From NCBI RefSeq assembly GCF_014205225.1, contig NZ_JACHNB010000001.1, positions 8,165,501-8,229,500 of the forward strand: a stretch of 64,000 bases of DNA, in the 5' to 3' direction. How positions within the stretch are numbered: the stretch's first letter is position 1; each line of letters starts with the position of its first letter. Source of the DNA: Actinoplanes octamycinicus. GTDB taxonomy: Bacteria > Actinomycetota > Actinomycetes > Mycobacteriales > Micromonosporaceae. The position numbers and the translations under genes were made by a program. The notes beneath the pieces are model-generated. The model saw only the letters and a list, made by a program, of their open reading frames with translations. It had not been told where the DNA came from and did no database searches. Shown one piece after another: positions 26,040 to 34,879 of the stretch.

Positions 26040-27659
26040 ATGGGCACGGGTGAGCAAACCGGCACGACGGCGCGACGGTTCGGCGGCGTCCGGATCGGCA
26101 CCAAGATCCAAGTAGTGGTCCTGGTCGTAGCGGTCCTGGGCAGCCTCGTCGGCCTGTTCGCCTTGCAGCAGATGGCGCGGCTGGCCGACGGCGGCGAGAA
26201 GGGGTACGGCCAGACGCTGCAAACCGAGGCGGTCGCCGAGATCCGCTCAGCGATGAACCGGGCCCGGCTCGCCTCGCAGGACTACGTCTTCTTCGCCATC
26301 GCGACCAAAGACCAGCAGAAGGCCAGCACGGCGTTCGACACCGCCGTCGGCGAGGTCAACACCGGCGTGACCAACTATCAGGCCATGCCGATCACTGATG
26401 CGGCCCGCGCCGAGCTGGCCCGGTTCACCGACGCATGGACCAGCTACCAGCAAGTCGTGACCAACAAGATCTTCCCGGCCGCGGACCGGGGCCAGATCCG
26501 GGTCCTGGTCAGCGTCCGCGCCAACGAGCTCGACCCGCAGGTCGCCACGATCCGCGACGCGCTGACGAACATGGCCAAGACCACCGTCGCCGCCGCTGCC
26601 ACCCAGCACCAGGACAGCCGAGCCACCTACCGCAGAGTCCGGGTCATCGTGCTGAGTGCCGTCGTCGTCGTGCTGCTGCTGAGCGTGGCGATCGGGGTGG
26701 GGTTCGCCCGCAGTATCACCGGACCGCTCGGCCAATGCGTGCAGGTGCTGCGCCGCATCGGCGCCGGGGACCTGACCGCCCGGGCCCCGCAAGGTGGCAC
26801 CGACGAGGTCGGCGTGCTCGCCTCGACGCTGAACCACACCGCGCAGACGGTGGCCGAAACCGTACGGCAAGTACGGGACGACTCCGACGGCTTGGCCACC
26901 ACCTCGCAGCAGCTGGCGCAGATCGCCGAGCAACTGACCCGATCAGCGCAGAGCGCTGCCGAGCAGGCCGGCTCGGTCTCCACCGCCGCCGAGGTGATCT
27001 CCGGCAACGTGCAGACCGTGGCCGCCGGCACCGAACAGATGAGCGCCTCGATCCGGGAGATCGCCTCCAGCGCCGGCGACGCCGCCCAGGTCGCCGGTTC
27101 CGCCACCACCGCAGCGCAACGCACCAGCGACACCATGGCCCGGCTCGGGCAGGCCAGCGCCGAGATCAGCGAGGTGGTCCGGACCATCACCAGCATCGCC
27201 GAGCAGACCAACCTGCTCGCCCTCAACGCCACGATCGAAGCCGCCCGCGCCGGCGAAGCGGGCAAGGGCTTCGCGGTGGTCGCCTCCGAGGTCAAGGACC
27301 TGGCCCAGGAGACCGCCCGGGCCACCGAGGACATCAGCCGGCGCATCACCGGCATCCAGGGCGACACCGAAGCCGCCGTGGCCGCGATCGCCGACATCGC
27401 CGCGGTGATCGTGCGGATCAACGACTACGCCACCACCATCGCCGCCGCCGTCGAACAGCAAACCGCCACCACCGGCGAGATGGGCCGCAACGTCAGCGAA
27501 GCCGCCCACGGCTCAGGCCAGATCGCTTCCGACATCACTCGCGTCGCGCAAACCGCCCAGCACACCACCAGCAACGCTGACGAAGCCCGCACCGCCGCCG
27601 CGGAACTGACCGGCATGGCCCAACGCCTGCGTGCCGCCGTCAGCACCTACCAGGTGTAA
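26040..27659 (+). CDS. Membrane methyl-accepting chemotaxis protein
   Basis: 539 residues: helix 1 at about 22-44 ([18 protein letters not shown]), a roughly 150-residue extracellular four-helix-type sensor, helix 2 at about 198-222, a HAMP domain ([25 protein letters not shown]) and a long MCP signalling domain with the tip [19 protein letters not shown] near residue 390. ATG 26040 follows GGGAG by 7 bases. No C-terminal CheR-binding pentapeptide is present. No CheA, CheW, CheR or CheB gene is in the transposon or window, so it must use chromosomal partners. Confidence 0.9.
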   Translation: MGTGEQTGTTARRFGGVRIGTKIQVVVLVVAVLGSLVGLFALQQMARLADGGEKGYGQTLQTEAVAEIRSAMNRARLASQDYVFFAIATKDQQKASTAFDTAVGEVNTGVTNYQAMPITDAARAELARFTDAWTSYQQVVTNKIFPAADRGQIRVLVSVRANELDPQVATIRDALTNMAKTTVAAAATQHQDSRATYRRVRVIVLSAVVVVLLLSVAIGVGFARSITGPLGQCVQVLRRIGAGDLTARAPQGGTDEVGVLASTLNHTAQTVAETVRQVRDDSDGLATTSQQLAQIAEQLTRSAQSAAEQAGSVSTAAEVISGNVQTVAAGTEQMSASIREIASSAGDAAQVAGSATTAAQRTSDTMARLGQASAEISEVVRTITSIAEQTNLLALNATIEAARAGEAGKGFAVVASEVKDLAQETARATEDISRRITGIQGDTEAAVAAIADIAAVIVRINDYATTIAAAVEQQTATTGEMGRNVSEAAHGSGQIASDITRVAQTAQHTTSNADEARTAAAELTGMAQRLRAAVSTYQV

Positions 27660-27702
27660 AGCCTTCGCCACGCTGTGTCGGCCGTCCGGGAAAGAGGGCA
27701 CC

Positions 27703-27939
27703 ATGCATGCAATGCCCAGCACGGTCACGGACCCTGATCGCCAGGACTTGATCAACTGTTTGCTCGCGGCCGCGCTGAACGCCCGCGCAACCCAGCAGCA
27801 GACGCAGCACACCGCCGCGCTGATGCCACCCGAGGAGCACGCGGCCGCAGCCGACCTCGCCGAGGCCGTCCACGCGCTGGGCCGCATCCGCGACGCACTG
27901 CTGCAAGCTGCCGACGTCCTGAACTGCGACCGACGCTGA
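27703..27939 (+). CDS. Small hypothetical protein after chemoreceptor
   Basis: 78 residues, helical and soluble: DRQDLINCLLAAALNARATQQQTQHTAALM then EEHAAAADLAEAVHALGRIRDALLQAADVL. A GAGGG site precedes ATG 27703. It lies 43 bases after the chemoreceptor gene on the same strand and is probably co-transcribed. It may be a helical adaptor, but no family is recognised. Confidence 0.65.
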   Translation: MHAMPSTVTDPDRQDLINCLLAAALNARATQQQTQHTAALMPPEEHAAAADLAEAVHALGRIRDALLQAADVLNCDRR

Positions 27940-28157
27940 ACACTGAAGCGGCGACGTCCCCGGCTGAGCGTTCCGGCGGGGGCACCGGCATCCGCAGGTG
28001 GCCGGTCCGCCCCCTGTGGATGCGGCCGCAAGCTGATGCCGCCGGTTCGCTCGTTCGGTCTACCTGCACGCAGGCGAGCGCGAGCCAGCCGGGTCGGCCG
28101 AGCGGTGGCGTTTATGGTTCGGCGCGATACTTCACCGGCGAAGGTAGGAATCGGGCG

Positions 28158-28556
28158 ATGGCGCTGATCGTAGTGGCCGAGGACGACAGTGATGTTCGGG
28201 CGGTGACGAGCAGGGTGCTGCAACGGGCCGGCCATACCGTCGTGGCGGCCGCTGACGGCGCCGCAGCGCTGCAAGCGGTCCGGCAGCATCGTCCGCAACT
28301 GGTGGTCAGCGACATCGACATGCCGCGCATGTCGGGTGTGCAGTTGTGCCAGGCGATCCGCGCCGACCCGGCGACCGCCGCCGTACCGGTGCTGTTCGTC
28401 AGCGGCAGCCTGGTGCCGGGCGACTCCCGGCCCGTCGACGCGCAGGCCACCGCCATGCTGCGGAAACCGTTCGACCGCAACGAGCTGCTGACCTGGGTCG
28501 ATAAGCTGCTGCAAACCGGCCACCACGACGGTCAGGCCCCGATGACGTGTCCCTGA
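28158..28556 (+). CDS. Single-domain response regulator (CheY-like)
   Basis: 132 residues, one receiver domain only. VVAEDDSDVRAV gives the acidic pair, VVSDIDMPRMSG the phosphoacceptor Asp (about residue 52), VLFVSGS the Ser/Thr switch and MLRKPFDRNEL the conserved Lys-Pro. Start ATG 28158 follows an AAGGTAGGA region. With the receptors upstream it is likely to carry a phosphorelay signal. No partner histidine kinase is visible. Confidence 0.88.
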   Translation: MALIVVAEDDSDVRAVTSRVLQRAGHTVVAAADGAAALQAVRQHRPQLVVSDIDMPRMSGVQLCQAIRADPATAAVPVLFVSGSLVPGDSRPVDAQATAMLRKPFDRNELLTWVDKLLQTGHHDGQAPMTCP

Positions 28557-28623
28557 CGGCAGGCTCATCCTGCACCCCAGGCCCCGTGGTTGCGGGCATA
28601 GTTTTCCCATCGTTGGTTACCAA

Positions 28624-29010
28624 ATGTGGATGGATGTTCCCTGGGCCGCGTCGCGGCGGTACGACGCGAAATCGGTCACGGTGCTGGAGCTGCATGGTGA
28701 TCTGGTCGCGGGCACGGTGTTGAAGCTTCAGCGTGACGTGGCCGCTGCGCTCGCCGATAGCGATCATGCGCTGGTGCTGGACCTGCAGCATGTGCGGACC
28801 GTGGACACGACCGGTGCCACGATGCTTGCCGCCGCTGCCCAGGCGGCCCGCCCGCAGGCCAGCGTCCGGTTGGCGCACCCGCCGCCGAGGATCCGGGCTG
28901 TCCTGCGCACCGTCGGGGTGCTGGATGCTGTGGCGGTCTTCAACACCGTGGCCGGCGCGGTTCGGGGCGACGCAGCCGACGTGCTGGCCGACCAGCCACC
29001 GAGCTGGTAG
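28624..29010 (+). CDS. STAS-domain protein (anti-sigma factor antagonist type)
   Basis: 128 residues with one STAS domain: VTVLELHGDLVAGTVLKL, then ALVLDLQHVRTVDTTGATMLAAAAQAA. The position of the phosphorylatable Ser of SpoIIAA (DSxG) is held by Thr-Thr (VDTTGA), so phospho-switching would use threonine. It lies in a plus-strand run with the response regulator and a small acidic protein. Confidence 0.8.
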   Translation: MWMDVPWAASRRYDAKSVTVLELHGDLVAGTVLKLQRDVAAALADSDHALVLDLQHVRTVDTTGATMLAAAAQAARPQASVRLAHPPPRIRAVLRTVGVLDAVAVFNTVAGAVRGDAADVLADQPPSW

Positions 29011-29059
29011 CGACGCTGGCATCCGCCGGGGAGCGACTACAGAGAAGGGAGCAGCACGG

Positions 29060-29239
29060 ATGAGCACGAACCCCGCCCGTGAGGGCCTGCCGGAGGCCGA
29101 TGCCGTGGAGCAGAGTCTCCCGGTGATCGACGACAACGACGAACCGGCGCCCGCGCCGCAGCCGCTGGAAAGCGACCCTGCCGACGTACACGAGCAGCAT
29201 CAGATCGTCGTGACCGACGACGAGGAGTACCCGAGATAG
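29060..29239 (+). CDS. Small acidic protein of unknown function
   Basis: 59 residues, strongly acidic and proline-rich, ending VVTDDEEYPR. GGGAG lies upstream of ATG 29060 with suitable spacing. It is probably disordered. Last gene of the plus-strand run; no family recognised. Confidence 0.6.
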   Translation: MSTNPAREGLPEADAVEQSLPVIDDNDEPAPAPQPLESDPADVHEQHQIVVTDDEEYPR

Positions 29240-29256
29240 CCACGCGGGTTGCGGGG

Positions 29257-29637
29257 TCAGGGGCTCGGTGGCTGTCCCTGCAACGTCGCGAGGACGCCGG
29301 CGACCTGCAGCACCTTCTGCACCTGCCCGTTCATGCCGGTCACGGTGTAGCCGATGGCGGCGGTATGGGCGGCGTGGTAGCCCTGCAGCAGAGCACCAAT
29401 CACGGTGGAGTCGATGAACGTCACCGCGGCCAGGTCGACACACATCTGGGTCGTGTCGTCGTGACCGGCCGCCTCGGTCAGGGTCGCGGTCAGGTCACCG
29501 GCCTGCAGCAGGTCGAGTTCCCCGGACAAGGTCACCGTGTAGGTGCCGGTGTCGTGAGCGACGTAGCACCACTGGCTGATCTCGATGACGGTTCGCCTCT
29601 CTGGACGGTGTGACTGCTTGCTGGCGCGCCCTTTCAC
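29257..29637 (-). CDS. STAS-domain anti-sigma factor antagonist
   Basis: About 126 residues: YTVTLSGELDLLQAGDLTATL and MCVDLAAVTFIDSTVIGALLQGYHAA, with Ser in the FIDSTV switch position as in SpoIIAA/RsbV. The nearest usable start codon is GTG 29637, but the best ribosome site (AGAGAGG, about 29597-29603) lies just before the TVIEIS codons where the domain begins, so the true start is uncertain. It lies in the same minus-strand run as the anti-sigma ATPase and forms a plausible partner-switch pair with it. Confidence 0.8.
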   Translation of the reverse strand: MKGRASKQSHRPERRTVIEISQWCYVAHDTGTYTVTLSGELDLLQAGDLTATLTEAAGHDDTTQMCVDLAAVTFIDSTVIGALLQGYHAAHTAAIGYTVTGMNGQVQKVLQVAGVLATLQGQPPSP

Positions 29638-29749
29638 TGTCGGCCGCCTGGGACGCGCCCGGCAATACCGGTTCAGGTGATCGGCGTGTCGTCGGGCGTG
29701 GTTCGTGCGGCCCGTATCGGGTACTGCCGTCCGCCGTTCGTGCAGATGG

Positions 29750-30166
29750 TCATCGGGTGGGTGGAAGAGCGATGGTGACGGTGGCGGTCAGGCCGGCGCC
29801 GCGTTGGTCGATCAGCAGCGCGCCCGTCAGCTGGCGGGCCAGGAACAGGCCACGGCCGCCGGGCTGGTCACCCGGCGGCGGGCACACGGGCAGGGTGCCC
29901 GAGCCGGTGCCATAGTCGCTGACGGTGCAGATCAGCTGCCCGCAGTCGATGCTCAGCTCGAGCTGGCCGTGGCCGCCGCCGTGTCGCACCGCGTTGGTGA
30001 CCAGCTCGTGCACGGCCGTGACGAAGTCGAAAGCGGTGTCCTCGTCCACTCCTGTCGCGGTGACGTGAGTGCGGAGGGCGTGCCGCACGCCGGTGACAGT
30101 CGCCGCGGTGAACGAGCACGTCAGCAACAGCCGGGGGCGCGTGCTCGTCCCGACGTCAGTGCTCAC
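29750..30166 (-). CDS. RsbW/SpoIIAB-like ATP-binding anti-sigma protein
   Basis: 138 residues of the HATPase_c fold. The N-box is AVHELVTNAVRHGG (about 50-63), the G1 box VSDYGTGSG and the G2 region GGRGLFLARQL. Such proteins bind a sigma factor or phosphorylate a STAS partner. No sigma factor gene is adjacent, so the partner is elsewhere. It reads toward the STAS gene at 29257 and follows the truncated response regulator on the same strand. Confidence 0.85.
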   Translation of the reverse strand: MSTDVGTSTRPRLLLTCSFTAATVTGVRHALRTHVTATGVDEDTAFDFVTAVHELVTNAVRHGGGHGQLELSIDCGQLICTVSDYGTGSGTLPVCPPPGDQPGGRGLFLARQLTGALLIDQRGAGLTATVTIALPPTR

Positions 30167-30210
30167 GCGACGCCCTTTACCCCACCTGCACCGCCTTCAC
30201 ACCCCCTCGG

Positions 30211-30585
30211 TCAGCGCCGCTGGCCTTCGAGAGTGTGTGCTGGGGCCGGCACGACAGAGGTCTGCCCGAAGAAGCAGCAGATGGCCTGCACGACCCGGTC
30301 CAGGCCGGCCGGGTCGGCTGGCTTGGTGACGTAGGCGTTGGCGTGCGCGGCGTAGCTGGCGGTGACGTCGCTGGCCGCGGCGGAGGCGGTGAACACGATA
30401 ATCGGGATCGCGCTGGTCTGCGGATCGGTCTTGGCCTCGGCGAGCACGGCACGGCCGTCGAGGCGCGGCAGGTCGAGATCCAGCAGGATCAGGTCGGGGC
30501 GGGGCGCGTTCTCGTGCGGGGGCATCCGGTGCAGAAACGCCAGGGCGTCGAGGCCGTCGATGTCGGTTTCCGAGGTCGTCTGCAC
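30211..30585 (-). pseudogene. Response regulator cut by transposon insertion
   Basis: The C-terminal three quarters of a receiver domain remain: PDLILLDLDLPRLDGRAVL (phosphoacceptor Asp), IIVFTASAAASD (Thr/Ser switch) and NAYVTKPADPAGL (Lys). The first part with the acidic pair is missing: upstream of residue D8 (IDGLDALAFLHR) the DNA is the terminal repeat of the Tn402-like element, which starts at 30561. A GTG inside that repeat could restart translation but would give a non-phosphorylatable stub. This gene is the insertion target. Confidence 0.8.
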
Positions 30586-30587
30586 GG
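30561..30587. repeat. Left terminal inverted repeat of Tn402-like element
   Basis: 27 bases starting TGTCGGTTTCCGAGGTCG and ending CTGCACGG. A partial second copy (CCGAGGTCGACTGCAC, 30592-30607) follows inside the element, as expected for the repeated transposase sites of this family. Confidence 0.85.
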
Positions 30588-30606
30588 TTGACCGAGGTCG
30601 ACTGCA

Positions 30607-31605
30607 CTACGCACGGACCGGCTCGGGGACCGAGGCGTCCAGGAGCGCCTCCCAGTAGGGTTCGCCAGCGCCGTCCTCGTCCTCTTCCCAGTCCTGGACG
30701 CGGTGTCCGGTGAGGTCTTCGATTGCCGCCGCGGCGGCGGTCTGCGCCGCGGCGATGGTGCGCCGCAGCCGGACGTTGCCGGTGGGGTAGTTCTCGACCA
30801 GGATCGGGTGGCCGGGGTTGGCTGGGTGGAGGCGGTGGGTGAGTTGCCAGCCGTGGGTGCTGCTGTGGCTCAGGGTGAACTCGGCGAGCTGCCACCATGG
30901 TTCGGGTTCGCGGGTGAGGGCCGGCCGCTGGGCGGGGACCTCGGCGGGAGCCTGTTTGGCGGTCGCGGCCCGGATGGCGGCGAGCTGGGGGACGTAGGCG
31001 TACAGGGTTGAGCGGGAGACGCCGAGCAGCTTGGCGATGGCCTTCGCGCTGGCTTTGGGTTGGGACAGCAGCGCGATGGCGTGGCTGACCTGTTCGTCGG
31101 TCATCGCCTTCGGGCGACCGAGCTGCTGGCCTCGGGCTTTGGCGGCGGCGACGCCGTCGCGGGTGTTCTCGATGATCAGCTCGCGGATGAACTCGGCCAG
31201 GGCAGCGAAGACGTGGAAGACGAGCCGGCCACCGGGGGTGGTGGTGTCCAGGTTCTCGTGCAGGCTCTTGAACCCGATGCCGCGCTTGCGCAGGTCCACG
31301 GTGATGGTGATCAGGTCTTGCAGCGATCGCGCGAGCCGGTCCAGGCTGGGCACGACGAGGGTGTCGCCCTCGCGCAGGTACTTGAGGCACTCGATCAGCT
31401 CGGGCCGGTCGGTGTTCTTGCCCGACAGCTTGTCAGTGAAGATCTTCGCGCAGCCGCACTTGGTGAGCGCCCGGATCTGGCGGTCCAGGTTCTGGCCGCG
31501 GGTCGACACCCGGCCGTAGCCGATGAGCAGACCGCCGGCCGCGACGGGGAACGGCTCCAAGGCGTCGTCGGGGGTGAGCGTCAGTGTGTCAGGGGTGTCC
31601 GTCAC
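30607..31605 (-). CDS. tniR: Serine site-specific recombinase (TniR-type resolvase) with C-terminal extension
   Basis: 332 residues. The resolvase catalytic domain shows LIGYGRVSTRGQNLDRQ (nucleophilic Ser), VPSLDRLARSLQDL and the long E-helix region FAALAEFIRELIIENTRDG; the helix-turn-helix follows (ASAKAIAKLLGVSRSTLYAYV, to about 205). An additional domain of about 125 residues (PWWQLAEFTLSHSS..GHRVQDWEED) has no counterpart in standard resolvases of about 200 residues. It should resolve transposition cointegrates at a res site upstream. It ends 20 bases inside the element's left repeat. Confidence 0.88.
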   Translation of the reverse strand: MTDTPDTLTLTPDDALEPFPVAAGGLLIGYGRVSTRGQNLDRQIRALTKCGCAKIFTDKLSGKNTDRPELIECLKYLREGDTLVVPSLDRLARSLQDLITITVDLRKRGIGFKSLHENLDTTTPGGRLVFHVFAALAEFIRELIIENTRDGVAAAKARGQQLGRPKAMTDEQVSHAIALLSQPKASAKAIAKLLGVSRSTLYAYVPQLAAIRAATAKQAPAEVPAQRPALTREPEPWWQLAEFTLSHSSTHGWQLTHRLHPANPGHPILVENYPTGNVRLRRTIAAAQTAAAAAIEDLTGHRVQDWEEDEDGAGEPYWEALLDASVPEPVRA

Positions 31606-32087
31606 CGCCCAAGTGTACGAGAAACCCTGCCCTCAATCATTCTCGGACACATTCGTTTATGGACAGTTTTTCGGACACTTCCCGGTGACACTCGCCAGTC
31701 CGGATGCCAGTTGTTGATCATGTCCGGAAATCATTCGATTCCTGAACAAGATCAAATCAAGTTCGGGAACCTGACGCCGGAGCCGACGGCCAGGTGTGCG
31801 TGAGCGGGCCAAGCGGATCTGCACGGATCGGCGCGTAGCCGCAACATCAGGTCGCTGTCGCCGACCATCGCCTGCGCCAGCCGGGCCGGCACCGCCGGGT
31901 CGTCTTCGTCGGCGAGGCCGGCCGAGTCTTGCAACCGCGACCAGATCGCCGGGATCCGGTTACTCAGGGTCGCGACATCGATTCATTTAGTGTTATGAAT
32001 GTGTCCTGCGTCCGGCGCAGCCGCGCTGAGGCGTCCGAGAGTTCTCCGGCGCAGCCCGACCCCCGGGCTGCGAAGGAAGGGCCTCAC
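31606..32087. promoter_or_regulatory. Intergenic region with candidate res site
   Basis: About 480 bases between tniR and the secreted-protein gene. Next to tniR (31638-31685) the repeats TCGGACAC, GGACAG and TCGGACAC occur within 40 bases, in the place and style of a resolvase res site. Further right, 31752-31990 is an open minus-strand frame without a start codon (LADEDDPAVPARLAQAMVGDSDLMLRL) that looks like a gene fragment of unknown origin. The last 90 bases hold the leader of the secreted protein gene. Confidence 0.5.
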
Positions 32088-32657
32088 ATGATCAGGAAGT
32101 TCTTGGCAGGGTTGACCGCAACGGCGGTCGCCACCTTCGCCGCGCTGACGCTGACCTCCACGGCAGCGCACGCCGATCCGGACTACTACGGCTCGCTCAC
32201 TCCGCCGGCCGGGTGGAGCGGCTCCGGCTTCTGGAGCGTCGACACCGTGACCGATCAGCTGTACCTCTCGGTCAACGCCGGGGCTCTGAACTCAGGCCAG
32301 TGCATGACCGTCTACCTGGACATCGCCCGCCAGGCCAACGTGCCGGCCGGTTCCGGCACTCACTACGACGCCCGGGCCGTGCGCACCTGCCAGTCGAACT
32401 CGCAGCGCGCTTCCGGCTACCAGCTGGAAGGCTCGACGTACGGCATCAACATCACCGGCGTGCAAAAGGTCGCCATCTGCGTCGGCGCGCTGAACACCAC
32501 CGGCACCTGCCGGGTCACCAGGGGAACCTTGGCGCAGATTCAAGCCATCGACCCGGAATCGTCCAGCGCGAACACGTGCGTGCGGTGGTGGTCGCGCAAC
32601 TCATCCGGCACCAACTTGTACTTCAGCGGTGGCACCCCCACCAGCTGCAGCTCCTGA
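32088..32657 (+). CDS. Secreted protein of unknown function, transposon cargo
   Basis: 189 residues starting MIRKFLAGLTATAVATFAALTLTSTAAHA, a clean Sec signal peptide cleaved after AHA. The mature part of about 160 residues has six or so cysteines (CMTVYL, RTCQSN, AICVGA, TCRVTR, TCVRWW, TSCSS) suited to disulfides. GAAGGAAGG precedes ATG 32088. No family recognised. It is carried inside the Tn402-like element, convergent with the lipoprotein gene. Confidence 0.7.
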   Translation: MIRKFLAGLTATAVATFAALTLTSTAAHADPDYYGSLTPPAGWSGSGFWSVDTVTDQLYLSVNAGALNSGQCMTVYLDIARQANVPAGSGTHYDARAVRTCQSNSQRASGYQLEGSTYGINITGVQKVAICVGALNTTGTCRVTRGTLAQIQAIDPESSSANTCVRWWSRNSSGTNLYFSGGTPTSCSS

Positions 32658-32664
32658 CCACCCG

Positions 32665-33543
32665 TTAGTCCTCCGGCCCCGCCGCGTGCTCTGCGTTACG
32701 CGCGTCGACCTCGATCCACGCCCAGCCGGCGGCCACCCGGTCAAGCTCAGCAGCGTGCTCGCGGGTGAACTCGGCCAGCTGCGGCGCCGCTGCTGCGCGG
32801 ACGGCCTTGACGGCGGTCTCTCGGCAGCGCGCGTCGGCGGCAGCGGCCCGGTGCTCGAATGCCACAGCGGCGGCCCACCCTGGCAACTTCGTCGGGTCGT
32901 ACTCGACGGTTGCCAGGGTCGCCGGAAACGCCCGCTCCACCCGAGTCCGCAAAGCAACCAAGTCGGCGACGGGAATACCCCCAGCCGCCATGCACGTGCG
33001 GTAGTCGGCCGCCAAGGTCGGAGCTGCCGCATCCTGCACCCGGCGCAGTCGGTCGACCAACGCGCCGGCCAGAGCCTGCTGGCCGTCGGGCACGCGCGGG
33101 CCGGTGGCCGCAGCCGCCTCGGTCTCGCAACGGCGCACGACCGAGGCCCGGTCGGAACCGCCAGCACCGTTGGCCGCGGAATCAAGAACGAGGCGCGCGT
33201 CGGCGGCCCGGATCAGCTGGGCCGCGACGTCAAAGTCCTCACGGGCTGGAGCAAACGCCAGCAGATTCCCGGGAGCGATGTCCTCGCGGTCGCTGGGCGC
33301 GTTGTACCCGACGATCCCGTAAGGCTGCCCTGCACGGCCCATACACTCGACCGCAGCAACGCGAGACGTCCACCACGCACGGGCATCAGCGGCCCGACGC
33401 TGGGCCGGCGTGCCATAGACCTGGACAATGATCTTGTCGTATCCGGGCGCAGATGACGCCGCCGGCGCGGCGCCGCCGCAGGCGGCCAGCGCGGCAGTAG
33501 CGGCAACGGCGAAACAGAGAAGCAGGCCACGTCCGGGAGTCAT
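32665..33543 (-). CDS. Lipoprotein of unknown function, transposon cargo
   Basis: 292 residues. Signal sequence with lipobox LAAC near residue 21 (MTPGRGLLLCFAVAATAALAAC), so it is probably lipid-anchored outside the membrane. The mature part is helical, alanine-rich, with conserved-looking Cys (VAAVECMGRAGQPYGIVGY, YRTCMAAGG). A GTG at 33567 is an alternative start. No family recognised; it lies between tniQ and the secreted-protein gene, within the Tn402-like element. Confidence 0.7.
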   Translation of the reverse strand: MTPGRGLLLCFAVAATAALAACGGAAPAASSAPGYDKIIVQVYGTPAQRRAADARAWWTSRVAAVECMGRAGQPYGIVGYNAPSDREDIAPGNLLAFAPAREDFDVAAQLIRAADARLVLDSAANGAGGSDRASVVRRCETEAAAATGPRVPDGQQALAGALVDRLRRVQDAAAPTLAADYRTCMAAGGIPVADLVALRTRVERAFPATLATVEYDPTKLPGWAAAVAFEHRAAAADARCRETAVKAVRAAAAPQLAEFTREHAAELDRVAAGWAWIEVDARNAEHAAGPED

Positions 33544-33664
33544 GGCCGCGACGGTAACGGCGCGCACGGCCGACCTAGGTGTAGCACGGCCGCGAGGTCA
33601 CACGAACGGTGTCGCAACTGGCGGCTCATCCTGTCGTGCAGGTCACCGCACAGTGGCTCGCTGG

Positions 33665-34879
33665 TCAAGCGTCTGGAAGAACCATGACGTTCATGCCGGG
33701 CCAGTGCGGGAGATGCTCTGCCCGCAGGCCGCTGTTGATCAGGCCCTGGCGCGTGAGTTCGTACCCCTCGGGGGTGCGGTTCGTGGCGCTGAGCTGGATG
33801 AGTAACTGGCGAGAGGCGTCGCGGTCGTCAACGATGGTGAGGAGCCAGGCGTTGAAGTCCCGGACCGCGTTCGTCCACGCGACGGTGGGATCGGGATCGC
33901 TGCGGACGGGCCGGTCCGGCTCCCGCGAGAGCAGCGATCCGAGCGTCCCCCTGGCCCAGATGATGCCCTGGCTGCTGAGGTGCATCGCCATGGCGGCGGC
34001 TTCGAGCATCGCCGCCTGACGGTCCCAGTCCAGTGCCTCGTACGGCGCCCAGCGGATCTGCCCGGCGCGTACGGGCCGCTCGACGCGGGCCCAGATCGTC
34101 TCCAACGTTGCCTTGTCCGCTTTGTGGCGCAGGAACGACGTGGGGGTGTTGACCTCGTCGAGCACGATCCGCAGCAGCCGGAACCACACACCGACATGAA
34201 CGGTCCGGCGTGGCAGCGTGACCTGGCCGGTGGTGATCCCTTCGTGAGTGCGCCGGTCCATGGCCTGGACCATTTCGGTGACGGCGGTGACCTCGGGGTC
34301 GGGCGCGCCCGGGTAGTGCCGCACGGCAAGCCCGGCGGGTTGCAGGAGGCATCCGTGCTCCGGGCAACCCAGCATGATCGGGAGTTGGGCCATCAACAGC
34401 AGGCCGTGCTCGGGCCGCTCGGCGCAGAGCGGGCAGGCCCGCTGTCGCCGCTCGGCGCCGTCGGCGCTCTGTAACCAGGGCCGCCACCGGACGGGGTCGG
34501 AGCCGTGGGCGATCATCGTGTGGTCGAACAGCACCGAGTCCTGGCGTACGAAGCAGTTGAAGGTGCCGGCCTGCTCAACGTCGAGGGTGTCGAGTAGCCA
34601 TGGCGTCCAGCCGGCGATGGTCATGTGCCGCAACTGCCCTACCGGCACGCCGCTGCGCTCGTGCAGCACCTCCAGCAGCAGGGCCGGCGGGTCGGTGTCG
34701 AGCTGATCGTGATGCTGGGCCCGTTTGACCTTGCTGACCTGTCGGCCTGCCGTCCCGAGGTTGTGCTCCAGCAGCGTGGTGAGCGGGAGATCGTAGGCGC
34801 TGGCGGTTCGTTCCAGCCACGACGACAGCGCCTCGCCGGGCAGCGGCGGCGGGTGCAGCGGCCACCGGGGTGGGATCAC
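33665..34879 (-). CDS. tniQ: TniQ-family transposition protein
   Basis: 404 residues. The N-terminal PLPGEALSSWLERTASAYDL and a zinc-binding motif ACPLCAERPEHG..LPIMLGCPEHGCLL (Cys-Cys ... Cys-His, about 145-180) are typical of TniQ/TnsD. TniQ proteins help choose the target or assemble the transposition complex with TniA and TniB. The ATG overlaps the end of tniB by 4 bases, so the two are coupled. Confidence 0.9.
   Translation of the reverse strand: MIPPRWPLHPPPLPGEALSSWLERTASAYDLPLTTLLEHNLGTAGRQVSKVKRAQHHDQLDTDPPALLLEVLHERSGVPVGQLRHMTIAGWTPWLLDTLDVEQAGTFNCFVRQDSVLFDHTMIAHGSDPVRWRPWLQSADGAERRQRACPLCAERPEHGLLLMAQLPIMLGCPEHGCLLQPAGLAVRHYPGAPDPEVTAVTEMVQAMDRRTHEGITTGQVTLPRRTVHVGVWFRLLRIVLDEVNTPTSFLRHKADKATLETIWARVERPVRAGQIRWAPYEALDWDRQAAMLEAAAMAMHLSSQGIIWARGTLGSLLSREPDRPVRSDPDPTVAWTNAVRDFNAWLLTIVDDRDASRQLLIQLSATNRTPEGYELTRQGLINSGLRAEHLPHWPGMNVMVLPDA

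Noticed and set aside
31752..31990. Minus-strand frame with LADEDDPAVPARLAQAMVG as a gene.
   Set aside because: No start codon and a stop just upstream; noted only as a probable fragment inside the intergenic entry.
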